DNA from: Bacillota bacterium
GTDB taxonomy: Bacteria > Bacillota > Dethiobacteria > DTU022
Length of the DNA: 18,295 bases
Reading direction: 5' to 3'
Assembly (NCBI GenBank): GCA_012797095.1
Contig: JAAZPS010000119.1
Coordinates: 1-18,295, forward strand
The notes under the pieces are model-generated. The model saw only the letters and a list, made by a program, of their open reading frames with translations. It did not search any database and was not told where the DNA came from. Below, in pieces: positions 7,230 through 15,035 of the stretch (positions within the stretch are counted from its first letter, which is position 1; every line of letters begins with the position of its first letter). Made by a program: the position numbers and the translations under genes.

Positions 7230-10200
7230 TTGAAGCTGAAACGTCGTGAGTTTCTTAAGCTGGCAGGAGCGACGGGCGCCGGGCTGGCCCTGTCCCAGTT
7301 GGGCTTTAACATGCGGTCGCTCGAGGCGGCGTCAAAAGAGTGCAGAATACACGGCGCCAGGGAGTACACCTCGATCTGCAATTTCTGCTCCTGTGGATGC
7401 GGCATGATCTGCCACGTTAAAGATGGAAAACTGATCAATTTGGAGGGTGACTCGGACCATATCATCAATGAGGGAGCGCTCTGCAGTAAAGGAGCGGCCA
7501 TGTACGAGGTGCCCAATTCCGATCAGCGCGTTAAAACTCCGCTGTATCGCGCCCCCGGCAGTGACCGGTGGGAGGAGATCAGCTGGGAGACAGCCATCGA
7601 GAAGGTTGCTCAGAAGATTAAAAAGATCCGCGACGAAAATTGGATTGCCGAGGAGTCGGTTGACGGTAAAACTTACGAGGTGCACCGCACCGATGCGATC
7701 AGCTTTATCGGCGGTGCCCAGAACAATAACGAAGAATGTTATCTTTTTACCAAGATGGCCAGAGCGCTGGGGGTAACATTTTTGGAACACCAGGCCCGGG
7801 TCTGACACAGTCCCACGGTCGCCAGTTTGGGGGCCTCATTCGGACGCGGTGCCATGACCAATCACTGGATCGATTTAAAGAATGCCAAGGTGTTCCTGAT
7901 TGAAGGAAGTAACTGTGCCGAGAACCATCCCATGTCCATGAAGTGGATCATGAAGGCGAAGGAAAACGGGGCGATCATCATCCATGTGGATCCCCGCTAC
8001 ACCAGAACCTCGGAGGTGTCGGATATCTTTGTCCGCATCAGGCCGGGAACCGATATCGCCTTTTTGAATTGTATTATCAACTACATCCTGACAAACAAAC
8101 TCTACGACGAAGATTTTGTGCTCAACCAGACCAACGCGCTCCTCATTGCCAATGAGGAATTTGGCTTCAAGGACGGTGTCTTTTCGGGCTACGACGACGC
8201 CAATCGTAAATATGACAATAGCTCCTGGGGATATGCTCTCGGCGGCGATAAAAAACCGCTGAAGGCAGCGAGTCTTGATGATCCCCGGTGTGTCTTCAGC
8301 AAGATCAAGAAATTTTTTGAGCGCTATGATTTCAAGACCACCGAGCGGATTACCGGGACGACCGAAGAAAAGATCAAGCTGGTCGCAGACACCATGGTCA
8401 ACAACAAGCCGGGGACGATCCTCTATGCTCTGGGAATGACCCAGCATACCGTCGGGGTGCAGAATATCCGTTCCTTCGGGGTATTGCAGCTTCTTCTGGG
8501 GAACGTGGGCAAGCCCGGCACCGGCATCAACGCCCTGCGCGGTGAGCCGAATGTGCAGGGTTCGACGGATATGGCCTGCCTCTTCGGTTACCTGCCGGGT
8601 TACCTGGCGCCGCCGAATCATAATGTTGCCGACATCGATACCTGGACAAAGGGCTCGGGTACCTTCCGCCGCACCTTCCTGATAAACCTGTTGAAGGCCT
8701 GGTTTGCCGAACATGCCACTCCGGAAAACGAGTTCTGCTTCAACCTGCTGCCCAAGAAGAACGGCAAGGCCAACTACTCCCTCTTCCAGATCTTTGAAAC
8801 AGCGCTGGAAGGGAAGATGAAACTGGCCTATTTCATGGGGCAGAATCCACTGGTGACCAGTCCCAACCTGAATGTGGTGCAGGGAGGGTTATCAAAGATG
8901 GATATGGTTGTGGTGCAGGATCTTTTCGAGATCGAGACGGCAGCCTTCTGGGAGAAACGTGAAGGGGTCGATCCCAAGACTATCGATACGGAGGTTGTCT
9001 TCCTGCCGGCGGCTGCTTTCATGGAAAGGGAAGGCTCCCTGACCAATTCGGGCCGTCTGGTGCAGTGGCGCTATACCGGCATCGAGCCGGTTGGCAAGGC
9101 CAAGGCTGACCTGCTGATCCTCGATCTGATCTTCAAAAAGGTGCGCGAGCTCTATGCCGGCTCTACCGCCAGGAAAGACGAAGCGATCATGAAGGTCACC
9201 TGGGATTATGACTTCGACCATGACGATCCGGAAGAGCGGGTCGCCTTTGCCGAAGAGGTGCTCAAAGAGATCAACGGATATAATCTGGTTACCGGCGAAC
9301 TGCTGAAGGGCATCGGCGAGCTCAAGGCCGACGGCACCACCTCTTCCGGCAACTGGGTCTATCCCGGAGTCTTTGCCAACGGAGAGAACCTTTCCAAGAG
9401 AAAAGATAATGTCAATGATCCCGGTGGATTGGGCATCTTCCCGGGCTTTGCCTGGAGCTGGCCGGGGAATATGCATGTGCTCTACAACCGTGCCTCCTGT
9501 GATACCAGGGGCCGTCCGATCGATGAAGAAAGGGCGGTGATCTGGTGGGATGAGCAGCAGGGCAAATGGACCGGCTACGATACCCCGGATGTGCCCAATG
9601 CTGCTGACGGACCGGATACGCCCAACGGACAGCGGCCTTTCCGGATGTCCGGCGAAGGACTGGGCCGGTTGCTGGCGGCGACGTACAAAGATCCCAATCC
9701 CGATTCGGATCTGCCGCGTGATTCTTCTTCGACTCCGGCGGACGGACCCCTTCCGGAATTCTACGAGCCGGTAGAAAGTCCTGTTGAAAATATCTTGCAT
9801 CCGAAAGTACCGTACAATCCCTGCGTGAAGTACCCGCGCGTTGAATCGCTGCAGCCGGTTGGCACGGTCGAAGAATTCCCCTACGTCCTGATGACCTCCA
9901 GCCTGGCCGAGCATTGGTGCGCCGGATCGGTCACCCGGAACATCCCCTGGCTCAACGAGATGTATCCGGAACCGATCGCCGAGATGTCGAAAAACCTGGC
10001 CGATAAACTGAAGGTCAAAAGCGGCGATTGGGTCAAGGTGCGGTCGGCACGCGGTGAGATCAAGGTCAAGGCTTATGTCACCCCGCGTATGGAGACAATG
10101 CTGATCAACGGAGAGGATATCGAAGTGGTCTGGATGCCCTACAACTGGGGTCACAAGGCCTTGAGCCGCAAACCGAGCACGAACTATCTGACCATCGATG

Positions 10201-10265
10201 CGGGCGATCCCAATACCTCGATCCAGGAAACAAAGGCCTGCCTGATCGATATTGCCAAGGCCTGA
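7230..10265 (+). CDS. fdnG: Tat-exported selenocysteine formate dehydrogenase, catalytic subunit (FdnG type)
   Basis: A 1011-residue catalytic subunit that oxidises formate to CO2 (or the reverse) on a bis-molybdopterin-guanine dinucleotide Mo or W centre. The in-frame TGA at 7803-7805 is selenocysteine 192, not a stop: the flanks ARV-U-HSPTVASL and FGRGAMTNHW match E. coli FdnG, and the frame continues to 10265. TTG 7230 is the start, with AGGAGGGG at 7216-7223. Residues 1-34 form a twin-arginine signal (KRREFLKLAG), so it acts outside the membrane. The [4Fe-4S] ligands are C50, C53, C57 and C85; H193 and R437 (in NALRGEPNVQG) are the conserved active-site neighbours. The C-terminal molybdopterin domain (from about 880) includes a SSLAEHW motif. 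Length equals FdnG (~1015). FdnH and FdnI partners are not adjacent. Confidence 0.95.
7817..7835 (+). promoter_or_regulatory. Bacterial SECIS hairpin of the first formate dehydrogenase
   Basis: The mRNA just after the UGA codon can fold from GG at 7817 to CC at 7835: pairs 7817-7835, 7818-7834, 7819-7833 (U-G), 7820-7832, a G-G mismatch, then 7822-7830 and 7823-7829, with loop AGUUU. The uridine at 7819 and the GU in the loop align with the bulged U and loop GU that SelB reads in E. coli fdhF. It starts 11 bases after the UGA. The stem is weaker than that of the second enzyme. Confidence 0.7.
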
Positions 10266-10338
10266 TCGATGGAGCAGCCCTGCGGGGCTCGCATCTCCAA
10301 GTGTTACTGCAGGATTCTTGTCGACGATGAAACTGAGT

Positions 10339-10375
10339 CTGGGGACAGGTCCCGTAAACCCGGGCCTGTCCCCGG
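10339..10375. repeat. GGGGACAGG palindrome between fdnG and fdhE
   Basis: GGGGACAGG (10341-10349) and CCTGTCCCC (10365-10373) are perfect inverted arms, extended outward by a T-G and a C-G pair and inward by CCC/GGG with a bulged T. No T-tract follows, so it is not a normal intrinsic terminator. The GGGGACAGGTCCC wording resembles short palindromes scattered through some clostridial genomes, which is from memory. It may protect the upstream message or limit read-through into fdhE. Confidence 0.65.
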
Positions 10376-10401
10376 CCAGTTCTAGCTGAGGGAGGTTCAA
10401 A

Positions 10402-11268
10402 GTGAGCCATATGGAGGCAGAGCTCAAAGAGTGGTTGAAGAAACGCCCGTACCTTGAAGAAATTGCCGGATTGCACCAGATAGTATCGGCAACAGTCGAA
10501 AAAAGCGCTGTTCCGGGGGCCGGGGATGTTGAAACCGGCGAGGAGCGGACGGTTAAAGAGCTTGAAAAAGGGGTTCCGCTCTTGAGAGCAGGGGAAATCA
10601 ACGGGGGAATGGTTGAATTTGCGGCAAGCCTGCTCGTGGAGATCATTGATTCGCTGGCAGCGGCCCCCTTGACGGACAAGATTGACGAATATACCCGGAT
10701 TGCGCAAAAAGTTTTTCAAAAGCAGCCCGATCTGCCGGCGGAAATTGTCCGGGAAGTGCTTGAAAGCAACAGCATCGATAAAAGCAAAGCCGCCCTGGAG
10801 GGGGTAGACGGGGGGTTTATTGTCTTTACAGCCTGGAGCGCCCTTTCTCACGCCCTGCAACCCTTGAAACAGCAGGCGGCGGCGCTGCTGGAAAAGCATC
10901 CCTGGAGGAGAGGTTATTGCCCTGTCTGCGGTCACCTGCCGGCCATGGGACAGCTTTTCCGGACAGCCGAGGGTAAAGGTCGGGAGCGGGAACTGATCTG
11001 CGGATGCTGTCAGATGAATTGGCGCTACAAACGGATCGGGTGCCCCTATTGCGATAATACCAACCAGAAGCAGCTGAAGATAATCGGGCTGGATGACGAA
11101 CCGGATCTACGCATCGACACCTGTGATCGATGCAAGAGTTACCTGAAAACCTATACCGGCGAAGGGCAAGAAAAGGTAGCGCTGGCCGATTGGTCAACCC
11201 TGCACCTGGATCTTATTGCCAGGAAGCGCGGCTACAAAAGAGCCGGCTACCAGATGTACGGCGTTTGA
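10402..11268 (+). CDS. fdhE: Formate dehydrogenase maturation protein FdhE
   Basis: A 288-residue FdhE, needed for active, exported formate dehydrogenase in enterobacteria, where it is cytoplasmic and binds the catalytic subunit. The C-terminal half carries four cysteine pairs typical of FdhE rubredoxin-like metal sites: C173-x2-C176 (GYCPVCGHLP), C200-x2-C203 (LICGCCQMNW), C214-x2-C217 (GCPYCDN) and C241-x2-C244 (DTCDRCKSYLKTY). The N-terminal 150 residues are helical and divergent, as usual. GTG 10402 is chosen because GAGGGAGG (10388-10395) lies 6 bases upstream; an ATG three codons on is the alternative. It follows fdnG by 136 bases and has no visible promoter, so it probably shares the fdnG transcript, which fits a client with a Tat signal. 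Confidence 0.93.
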   Translation: MSHMEAELKEWLKKRPYLEEIAGLHQIVSATVEKSAVPGAGDVETGEERTVKELEKGVPLLRAGEINGGMVEFAASLLVEIIDSLAAAPLTDKIDEYTRIAQKVFQKQPDLPAEIVREVLESNSIDKSKAALEGVDGGFIVFTAWSALSHALQPLKQQAAALLEKHPWRRGYCPVCGHLPAMGQLFRTAEGKGRERELICGCCQMNWRYKRIGCPYCDNTNQKQLKIIGLDDEPDLRIDTCDRCKSYLKTYTGEGQEKVALADWSTLHLDLIARKRGYKRAGYQMYGV

Positions 11269-11347
11269 ACAGGGTGCAAGCTGCGATCTGTTTGCAGGAG
11301 ATCAGCCCCTGAACGGCGAAAACTGTCTTGACGATACTTTGATCATC

Positions 11348-11371
11348 GATCACCCCATGTAAGGGGTGATC
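11348..11371 (+). promoter_or_regulatory. Perfect leader hairpin upstream of the riboswitch
   Basis: GATCACCCC (11348-11356) and GGGGTGATC (11363-11371) form a perfect nine-pair stem with loop ATGTAA. No T-tract follows, so as a terminator for fdhE it would be weak. It could instead be an operator dyad or part of the transporter leader; TTGACG at 11328-11333 just before it resembles a -35 box but has no good -10 box. Confidence 0.5.
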
Positions 11372-11378
11372 CGAATCC

Positions 11379-11407
11379 TGCCGGGTGAAAGCAGATCTTT
11401 CCCGGCA
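11379..11407 (+). promoter_or_regulatory. Second leader hairpin before the riboswitch
   Basis: TGCCGG (11379-11384) pairs with CCGGCA (11402-11407) and GAAAG (11387-11391) with CTTTC (11397-11401), leaving a two-base bulge (GT) and loop CAGAT. It ends only four bases before the first riboswitch helix. It may terminate the fdhE message without a U-tract or be a structural extension of the leader. Confidence 0.45.
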
Positions 11408-11411
11408 AAAA

Positions 11412-11510
11412 CACTCCGAGCCTTCACGCCTAAACACTTTCAGGGCATGGCGTGCCGGCCGATAGGGTGTGGTGGTAAACTGCCGCACCTCCCGTGTTTG
11501 GAAAGGAGTG
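11412..11510 (+). promoter_or_regulatory. Molybdenum/tungsten cofactor (Moco/Tuco) riboswitch
   Basis: The segment ends in a CCTCCCG...TTTGGAAAGGAGTG block that closely matches my recollection of the conserved 3' core of the Moco riboswitch ahead of E. coli moaA (CCUCCCG, UGGAAAGG), and its 5' ACACTC-x3-GCCT block matches that RNA's start. Helices fit: P1 CACTCC (11412-11417) with GGAGTG (11505-11510); an arm CACGCC (11425-11430) with GGCGTG (11449-11454); and a ten-pair arm 11466-11475 with 11480-11489 (three G-U pairs), loop TAAA. Between the two arms only about 11 bases remain, so the extra stem P3 of the E. coli RNA appears absent, as reported for Tuco-type members. It precedes an intrinsic terminator and a transporter operon. 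In vivo it would sense finished cofactor and shut the importer off; this direction is inferred. Confidence 0.85.
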
Positions 11511-11532
11511 GATCGGATATGAATCTATAATG

Positions 11533-11574
11533 ACCGGACCGCACTGATAAGAGCGGTGTCCCGGTTATTTTTTT
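11533..11574 (+). terminator. Riboswitch-controlled intrinsic terminator
   Basis: ACCGG (11533-11537) pairs with CCGGT (11561-11565) and ACCGC (11538-11542) with GCGGT (11553-11557), a three-base bulge on the right arm; seven T residues follow at 11568-11574. It stands 22 bases after the riboswitch P1 helix and before the first codon of the permease, the usual place for an attenuator. Confidence 0.85.
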
Positions 11575-11621
11575 GTTCACTATCTGCAATAAACATGACT
11601 TATTTTGAGGGTGAGAAGAGA

Positions 11622-12635
11622 TTGGGCAAGGATCGTAGAAATGGTTATATCGTTGGCGGACTGGGGCTCCTGCTGCTGCTGACCGCAGTCCTGTCGCTCA
11701 GGCTGGGACGGTACCCGATTCCGCTCAAGGATCTGCTTGGAATCTTGCTGTCAAGGCTGTATCCGCTTGAACGATTCTGGCCGGATCAGGCGGAAACAGT
11801 ACTGCTCAATATTCGTTTCCCCCGGATCATCCTCGCCTGTCTTGTCGGCTGCTGCCTCTCGGCAGCGGGGGCTGCCTACCAGGGTGTTTTCCAGAATCCG
11901 ATGGCTGCCCCCGATATCCTGGGAGCATCCGCAGGCGCTGCGTTCGGGGCTGCCCTGGCTATCCTCAATCATGGGAGCAACTTTGCCATAACCGTCAGTG
12001 CGTTTTTCTTCAGCCTTATTACGGTATCACTGGCCTATTTCATCAGCAAAAGGGTTAAAGGCAAAAGCATCCTCGGTTTGATCCTGGCGGGGATCATGAT
12101 CGGTTCTCTATTTTCCGCGGCGACCTCATTTATCAAGCTGATCGCCGATCCTACCGACCAGCTTCCGGCGATCACCTACTGGTTGATGGGCAGCCTGGCA
12201 GGCGCAAGGCTCGGCGATATCGGATTTGCCTTCATTCCCATGACTGTCGGGCTGATCCCCCTGCTTTTGATCAGGTGGCGGATGAATGTGCTGACCATGG
12301 GTGATGATGAGGCCAAAACGATGGGGATAGACGCCAACCGGATCCGTTTCATCGTCATAATATGTTCCACCCTGATCACGGCAGCCTCTGTTTCAGTCAG
12401 CGGCATGGTTGGATGGGTCGGATTGGTGATCCCCCATGTGGCCAGAAAAATAGTCGGAAATAATTACACCCACCTGATGCCGGCCTCGCTCCTGTGCGGT
12501 GCCGGCTTTCTTCTGCTGGTAGATAATGTCTCCCGTAGTCTTCTGACAACAGAGATTCCCCTTGGTATATTGACCGCCTTCATCGGGGCGCCCTTTTTTA
12601 TCTATCTGATCACCAGGAGGGGTGAAAGCTTTTGA
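11622..12635 (+). CDS. FecCD-family ABC importer permease, probably molybdate/tungstate
   Basis: A 337-residue polytopic permease of the FecCD/BtuC family (usual length ~330-350), the membrane part of a type II importer. Visible features are an N-terminal helix at about 8-27, the RFPRIILACLVG(C)CLSAAGA segment with the next GVFQNPMAAPDILGASAGAA (family NPLAdP..LG.s.GA block), a conserved G-x-I-x-x-VGLxxPHxxR block near the C-terminus (SGMVGWVGLVIPHVAR) and a final helix. TTG 11622 is favoured: GAGGGTGAG at 11607-11615 precedes it; ATG 11595 has no ribosome site, and a GTG at 11556 falls inside the terminator. Homologues carry siderophore iron, heme or B12, but the cofactor riboswitch ahead points to molybdate or tungstate, as for MolB of Haemophilus MolBCA. 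Confidence 0.88.
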   Translation: MGKDRRNGYIVGGLGLLLLLTAVLSLRLGRYPIPLKDLLGILLSRLYPLERFWPDQAETVLLNIRFPRIILACLVGCCLSAAGAAYQGVFQNPMAAPDILGASAGAAFGAALAILNHGSNFAITVSAFFFSLITVSLAYFISKRVKGKSILGLILAGIMIGSLFSAATSFIKLIADPTDQLPAITYWLMGSLAGARLGDIGFAFIPMTVGLIPLLLIRWRMNVLTMGDDEAKTMGIDANRIRFIVIICSTLITAASVSVSGMVGWVGLVIPHVARKIVGNNYTHLMPASLLCGAGFLLLVDNVSRSLLTTEIPLGILTAFIGAPFFIYLITRRGESF

Positions 12636-13444
12636 GTATAAAGATAGCCGGGCTCAGTTTCAATTATGGGAAGAATCGGGTTCTTGATCGGATCAGTATC
12701 ACGGCGCAGGATGGCCAGCTGCTTTCGGTTCTGGGGCCAAACGGGGTGGGGAAGACCACATTATTCCGCTGCATCCTCGGTTTGCTTAAAAATTACCGCG
12801 GCCAGATATTGCTCGACGGCGTAAATATCAAAGATCTGGGAGTTGCGGAGATGGCTAGTCTGGTCGCCTATATCCCCCAGTTTCATTATCCAGCATTCAA
12901 TTACAGTGTTTTTGATATGGTCCTCATGGGAACATCTGTACATCTATCTTCCTTTTCCTCTCCGGGGCCACAGGAGAGAGAGCTGGTGGAGGCAGCGCTG
13001 CACCGGCTGGGGATCGACCACCTCAAAGAACGTGGATTTACCAGGATAAGTGGTGGTGAGCGTCAGCTGGTCCTGCTGGCCCGTGCCCTGGTGCAGAAAT
13101 CCCGGATTCTGGTATTGGATGAACCGACCTCCAACCTGGATTTTGGCAACCAGATCCGTGTTTTGATGGAGCTAAAATCCCTGGCTGCAGAGGGTTATAC
13201 GGTTATTCAATCAACCCACAACCCCGACCAGACCTTTATGTTCTCGGATATGATCCTGGCGATGAAGGATGGTCAGGTCCTGGCTTCGGGCAGACCCGCT
13301 GAGATATTTACCGAGGATCTGATCGGTCATCTTTATGGAATGGAGGTGAAGATGGAAAGCCTTTATTGCGATCTGGCGAGAGTTTCCCTCCCCAGGGGAA
13401 TCGTGGAGGATAGCTATCGTTATAAAACTGCCTGTAATAAATAG
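12632..13444 (+). CDS. ABC importer ATP-binding protein (FepC/MolC-like)
   Basis: A 270-residue cytoplasmic ATPase that powers the type II importer. It has Walker A GPNGVGKTT (35-43), Q-loop glutamine at 83 (YIPQFHYPAFNY), signature ISGGERQLVLLARAL (139-153), Walker B ILVLDEPTSNLDF (159-171) and the switch histidine H196 (STHNPDQ). The start TTG at 12632 overlaps the permease stop by four bases (TTGA) and AGGAGGGG lies at 12615-12622, so it is translationally coupled to the permease. Upstream of the riboswitch no separate promoter is seen for it, so it should follow the same attenuation. The C-terminal 50 residues resemble the extension of FepC/BtuD-like ATPases. The ATPase itself does not define the substrate. 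Confidence 0.92.
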   Translation: MSIKIAGLSFNYGKNRVLDRISITAQDGQLLSVLGPNGVGKTTLFRCILGLLKNYRGQILLDGVNIKDLGVAEMASLVAYIPQFHYPAFNYSVFDMVLMGTSVHLSSFSSPGPQERELVEAALHRLGIDHLKERGFTRISGGERQLVLLARALVQKSRILVLDEPTSNLDFGNQIRVLMELKSLAAEGYTVIQSTHNPDQTFMFSDMILAMKDGQVLASGRPAEIFTEDLIGHLYGMEVKMESLYCDLARVSLPRGIVEDSYRYKTACNK

Positions 13445-13461
13445 TATGGGAGGAAAAAGTA

Positions 13462-14556
13462 ATGAAAAAGATAAACAGAGCGGTGCTGCTGGCGCTTGTC
13501 GTCTGCCTGGGCCTGCTTGTTCTGCCGTTAGCAGGTTGCAGCAACGGTTCCCCGGGCGGCTCTTCCGGGGCTGATAATGTTGTTTTCAAGGATTCCGCAG
13601 GTCGGGAGGTCGAGGTCCCTGCCGAGATCACCAGGATCGTTCCATCGGGCCCCCTGGCCCAGATCGTGCTGTTCTCCCTGGCCCCGGATCTGCTGGTCGG
13701 TCTTTCCAACCGGTGGGATGCTGCCGCGGAGAAGTATATCGATACTGCCTATCTGGATCTTCCGATGCTGGGCCAGTTTTATGGAGGAAAGGGAGAGCTG
13801 AGCCTGGAAGAGATCGTCAAAGCAGATCCCCAGGTGATCATTGACGTGGGCGAACCGAAGTCCTCGATCATCGAGGATATGGATGGGATCACCGAACAGG
13901 TGGGGATACCGGCAGTCCATATCACCGCCACACTGGAAAATATGGGGGAGGCGTACCGAAAACTGGGCACACTTCTGGGCAAGGAAGCAGAAGCCGAGGT
14001 GCTGGCAAGTTACTGTGAGGATGTTTACACCAATGCCCAAAACATAATGAAGAAGGTCGGTGCTGACGGTAAAGTGGGACTGATCTATTGCACCGGTGAT
14101 GACGGGCTCAACGTGATTGCCCGGGGCTCTTTTCATGCCGAGGTGATCGATCTGCTGGGCAATAACGTGGCCGTGGTCGAGGATATCTCCAGCAAAGGGA
14201 CGGGAAATCCGGTCGATCTGGAGCAGATTCTGCTATGGGATCCCGCCGCGATCATCTTCTCACCGGACAGTGTATACGCGAAGGTTGCGGATGATCGGGC
14301 CTGGCAAGATCTCCGGGCGATCAAGGAAGGCCGCTATTACGAGGTGCCGGACGAACCGTACAACTGGATGGGATTTCCACCATCGATCAACCGTTTCATG
14401 GGCATGCTCTGGATGCTCCAGCTGCTCTACCCGGATGAGGCCGGCTGCGATCTTCAGGAGGAGACTGTCAAATTTTATGACCTCTTCTATCACTGCACGC
14501 TGAGCGAACAGCAGTACAAAGATCTGATGGCCCGATCGATCTTGAAAGATAGATAG
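13462..14556 (+). CDS. ABC importer substrate-binding lipoprotein, probably molybdate/tungstate
   Basis: A 364-residue binding protein of the periplasmic-binding 2 (FepB/BtuF/MolA) fold, anchored to the outside of the membrane by a lipobox LAGC (cysteine 26) after a 25-residue signal. The mature part starts with a KDSAGREVEVP strand typical of the family (usually D-x-x-G-R-x-V-x-x-P), has the DPQVIIDVG and DPAAIIF motifs that end the two lobes, a central helix, and the EGRYYEVP strand. GGGAGGA at 13448-13454 precedes ATG 13462, 17 bases after the ATPase. The usual siderophore reading is questioned by the upstream cofactor riboswitch; MolA of Haemophilus is a precedent for this fold binding molybdate/tungstate. 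Substrate residues cannot be named with certainty. Confidence 0.88.
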   Translation: MKKINRAVLLALVVCLGLLVLPLAGCSNGSPGGSSGADNVVFKDSAGREVEVPAEITRIVPSGPLAQIVLFSLAPDLLVGLSNRWDAAAEKYIDTAYLDLPMLGQFYGGKGELSLEEIVKADPQVIIDVGEPKSSIIEDMDGITEQVGIPAVHITATLENMGEAYRKLGTLLGKEAEAEVLASYCEDVYTNAQNIMKKVGADGKVGLIYCTGDDGLNVIARGSFHAEVIDLLGNNVAVVEDISSKGTGNPVDLEQILLWDPAAIIFSPDSVYAKVADDRAWQDLRAIKEGRYYEVPDEPYNWMGFPPSINRFMGMLWMLQLLYPDEAGCDLQEETVKFYDLFYHCTLSEQQYKDLMARSILKDR

Positions 14557-15035
14557 GGCAGTCCTCGCAAAAACATTCCATCCCCTACTCCCGGCGGTAT
14601 CCGAACGGGTCAGCCCGTAAAGGATCTTGCCGGGGGTTTTCTTTTTTCCCGGGCCAACAGGGCCGGGCCGGCCGGTGCCAGGATCATGATTCAAAAGGGT
14701 TCACGATACCTGATTGCAGGGAACCGGATCCGATGTCGTTCCAGCGGTGACAGAAGAAAATAATAATTGAAGCGGTTAAACACAATTTGAAACAGCAACT
14801 GGCAGGAAAAAGATCAAACACTGTCAAATAGATATATGATGCTTTTATTTAGATGGCAGAATGAATCTATTGAATAACCATGCGGTTTAAGCTGCCTGCA
14901 GTATCTTCAAATCCGGTTTCCTGGCAGCTGTTTCTTTGTTGACGAGATCTTTTCGGAGGTTTACCAGGAAAAATAGCAAAGTGCGGGAGCATCGGAAAAG
15001 CTTTTGTAAAAAAAGGACACGGGAGTGAAGAGGGT
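14557..15035. other. Intergenic interval upstream of the second formate dehydrogenase
   Basis: This 479-base gap begins with the operon terminator. Beyond it I see no gene: short frames lack ribosome sites. The middle part (14750-14880) is A+T-rich. AGCTGCC (14890-14896) and GGCAGCT (14923-14929) form a seven-pair stem with a long loop, followed by GTTTCTTTGTT, a possible weak attenuator. TTGACG at 14939-14944 with TACCAG 17 bases on is a poor promoter; TATGAT at 14835-14840 lacks a -35 box. There is no cofactor riboswitch core here, unlike the transporter leader. Confidence 0.45.
14588..14647 (+). terminator. Strong intrinsic terminator of the importer operon
   Basis: CCCGGC (14590-14595) pairs with GCCGGG (14629-14634), extended outward by T-G and C-G; inside, ATCC pairs with GGAT and ACGGG (14605-14609) with CCCGT (14614-14618). 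TTTTCTTTTTT follows. It ends the importer operon about 30 bases after its last stop codon. Confidence 0.9.

Noticed and set aside
7803..7805. fdnG as a pseudogene split by a stop codon, with a separate gene starting at 7827
   Set aside because: The TGA lies exactly at the catalytic selenocysteine position, reading continues in frame and a SECIS hairpin follows; the supposed start at 7827 has no ribosome site.
8892..10679. Long minus-strand open frame of about 595 codons opposite fdnG and fdhE
   Set aside because: It is a shadow of high-G+C coding sequence on the other strand, with no recognisable domain and no ribosome site.
11411..11515. Cobalamin riboswitch, expected before a FecCD/BtuC-type importer
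   Set aside because: I do not see the B12-box; instead the conserved 3' block and helices match the molybdenum-cofactor RNA.
11556..11621. Upstream GTG (11556) or ATG (11595) as permease start
   Set aside because: The GTG lies within the terminator stem and the ATG has no ribosome site; the TTG at 11622 has one and gives the usual family length.
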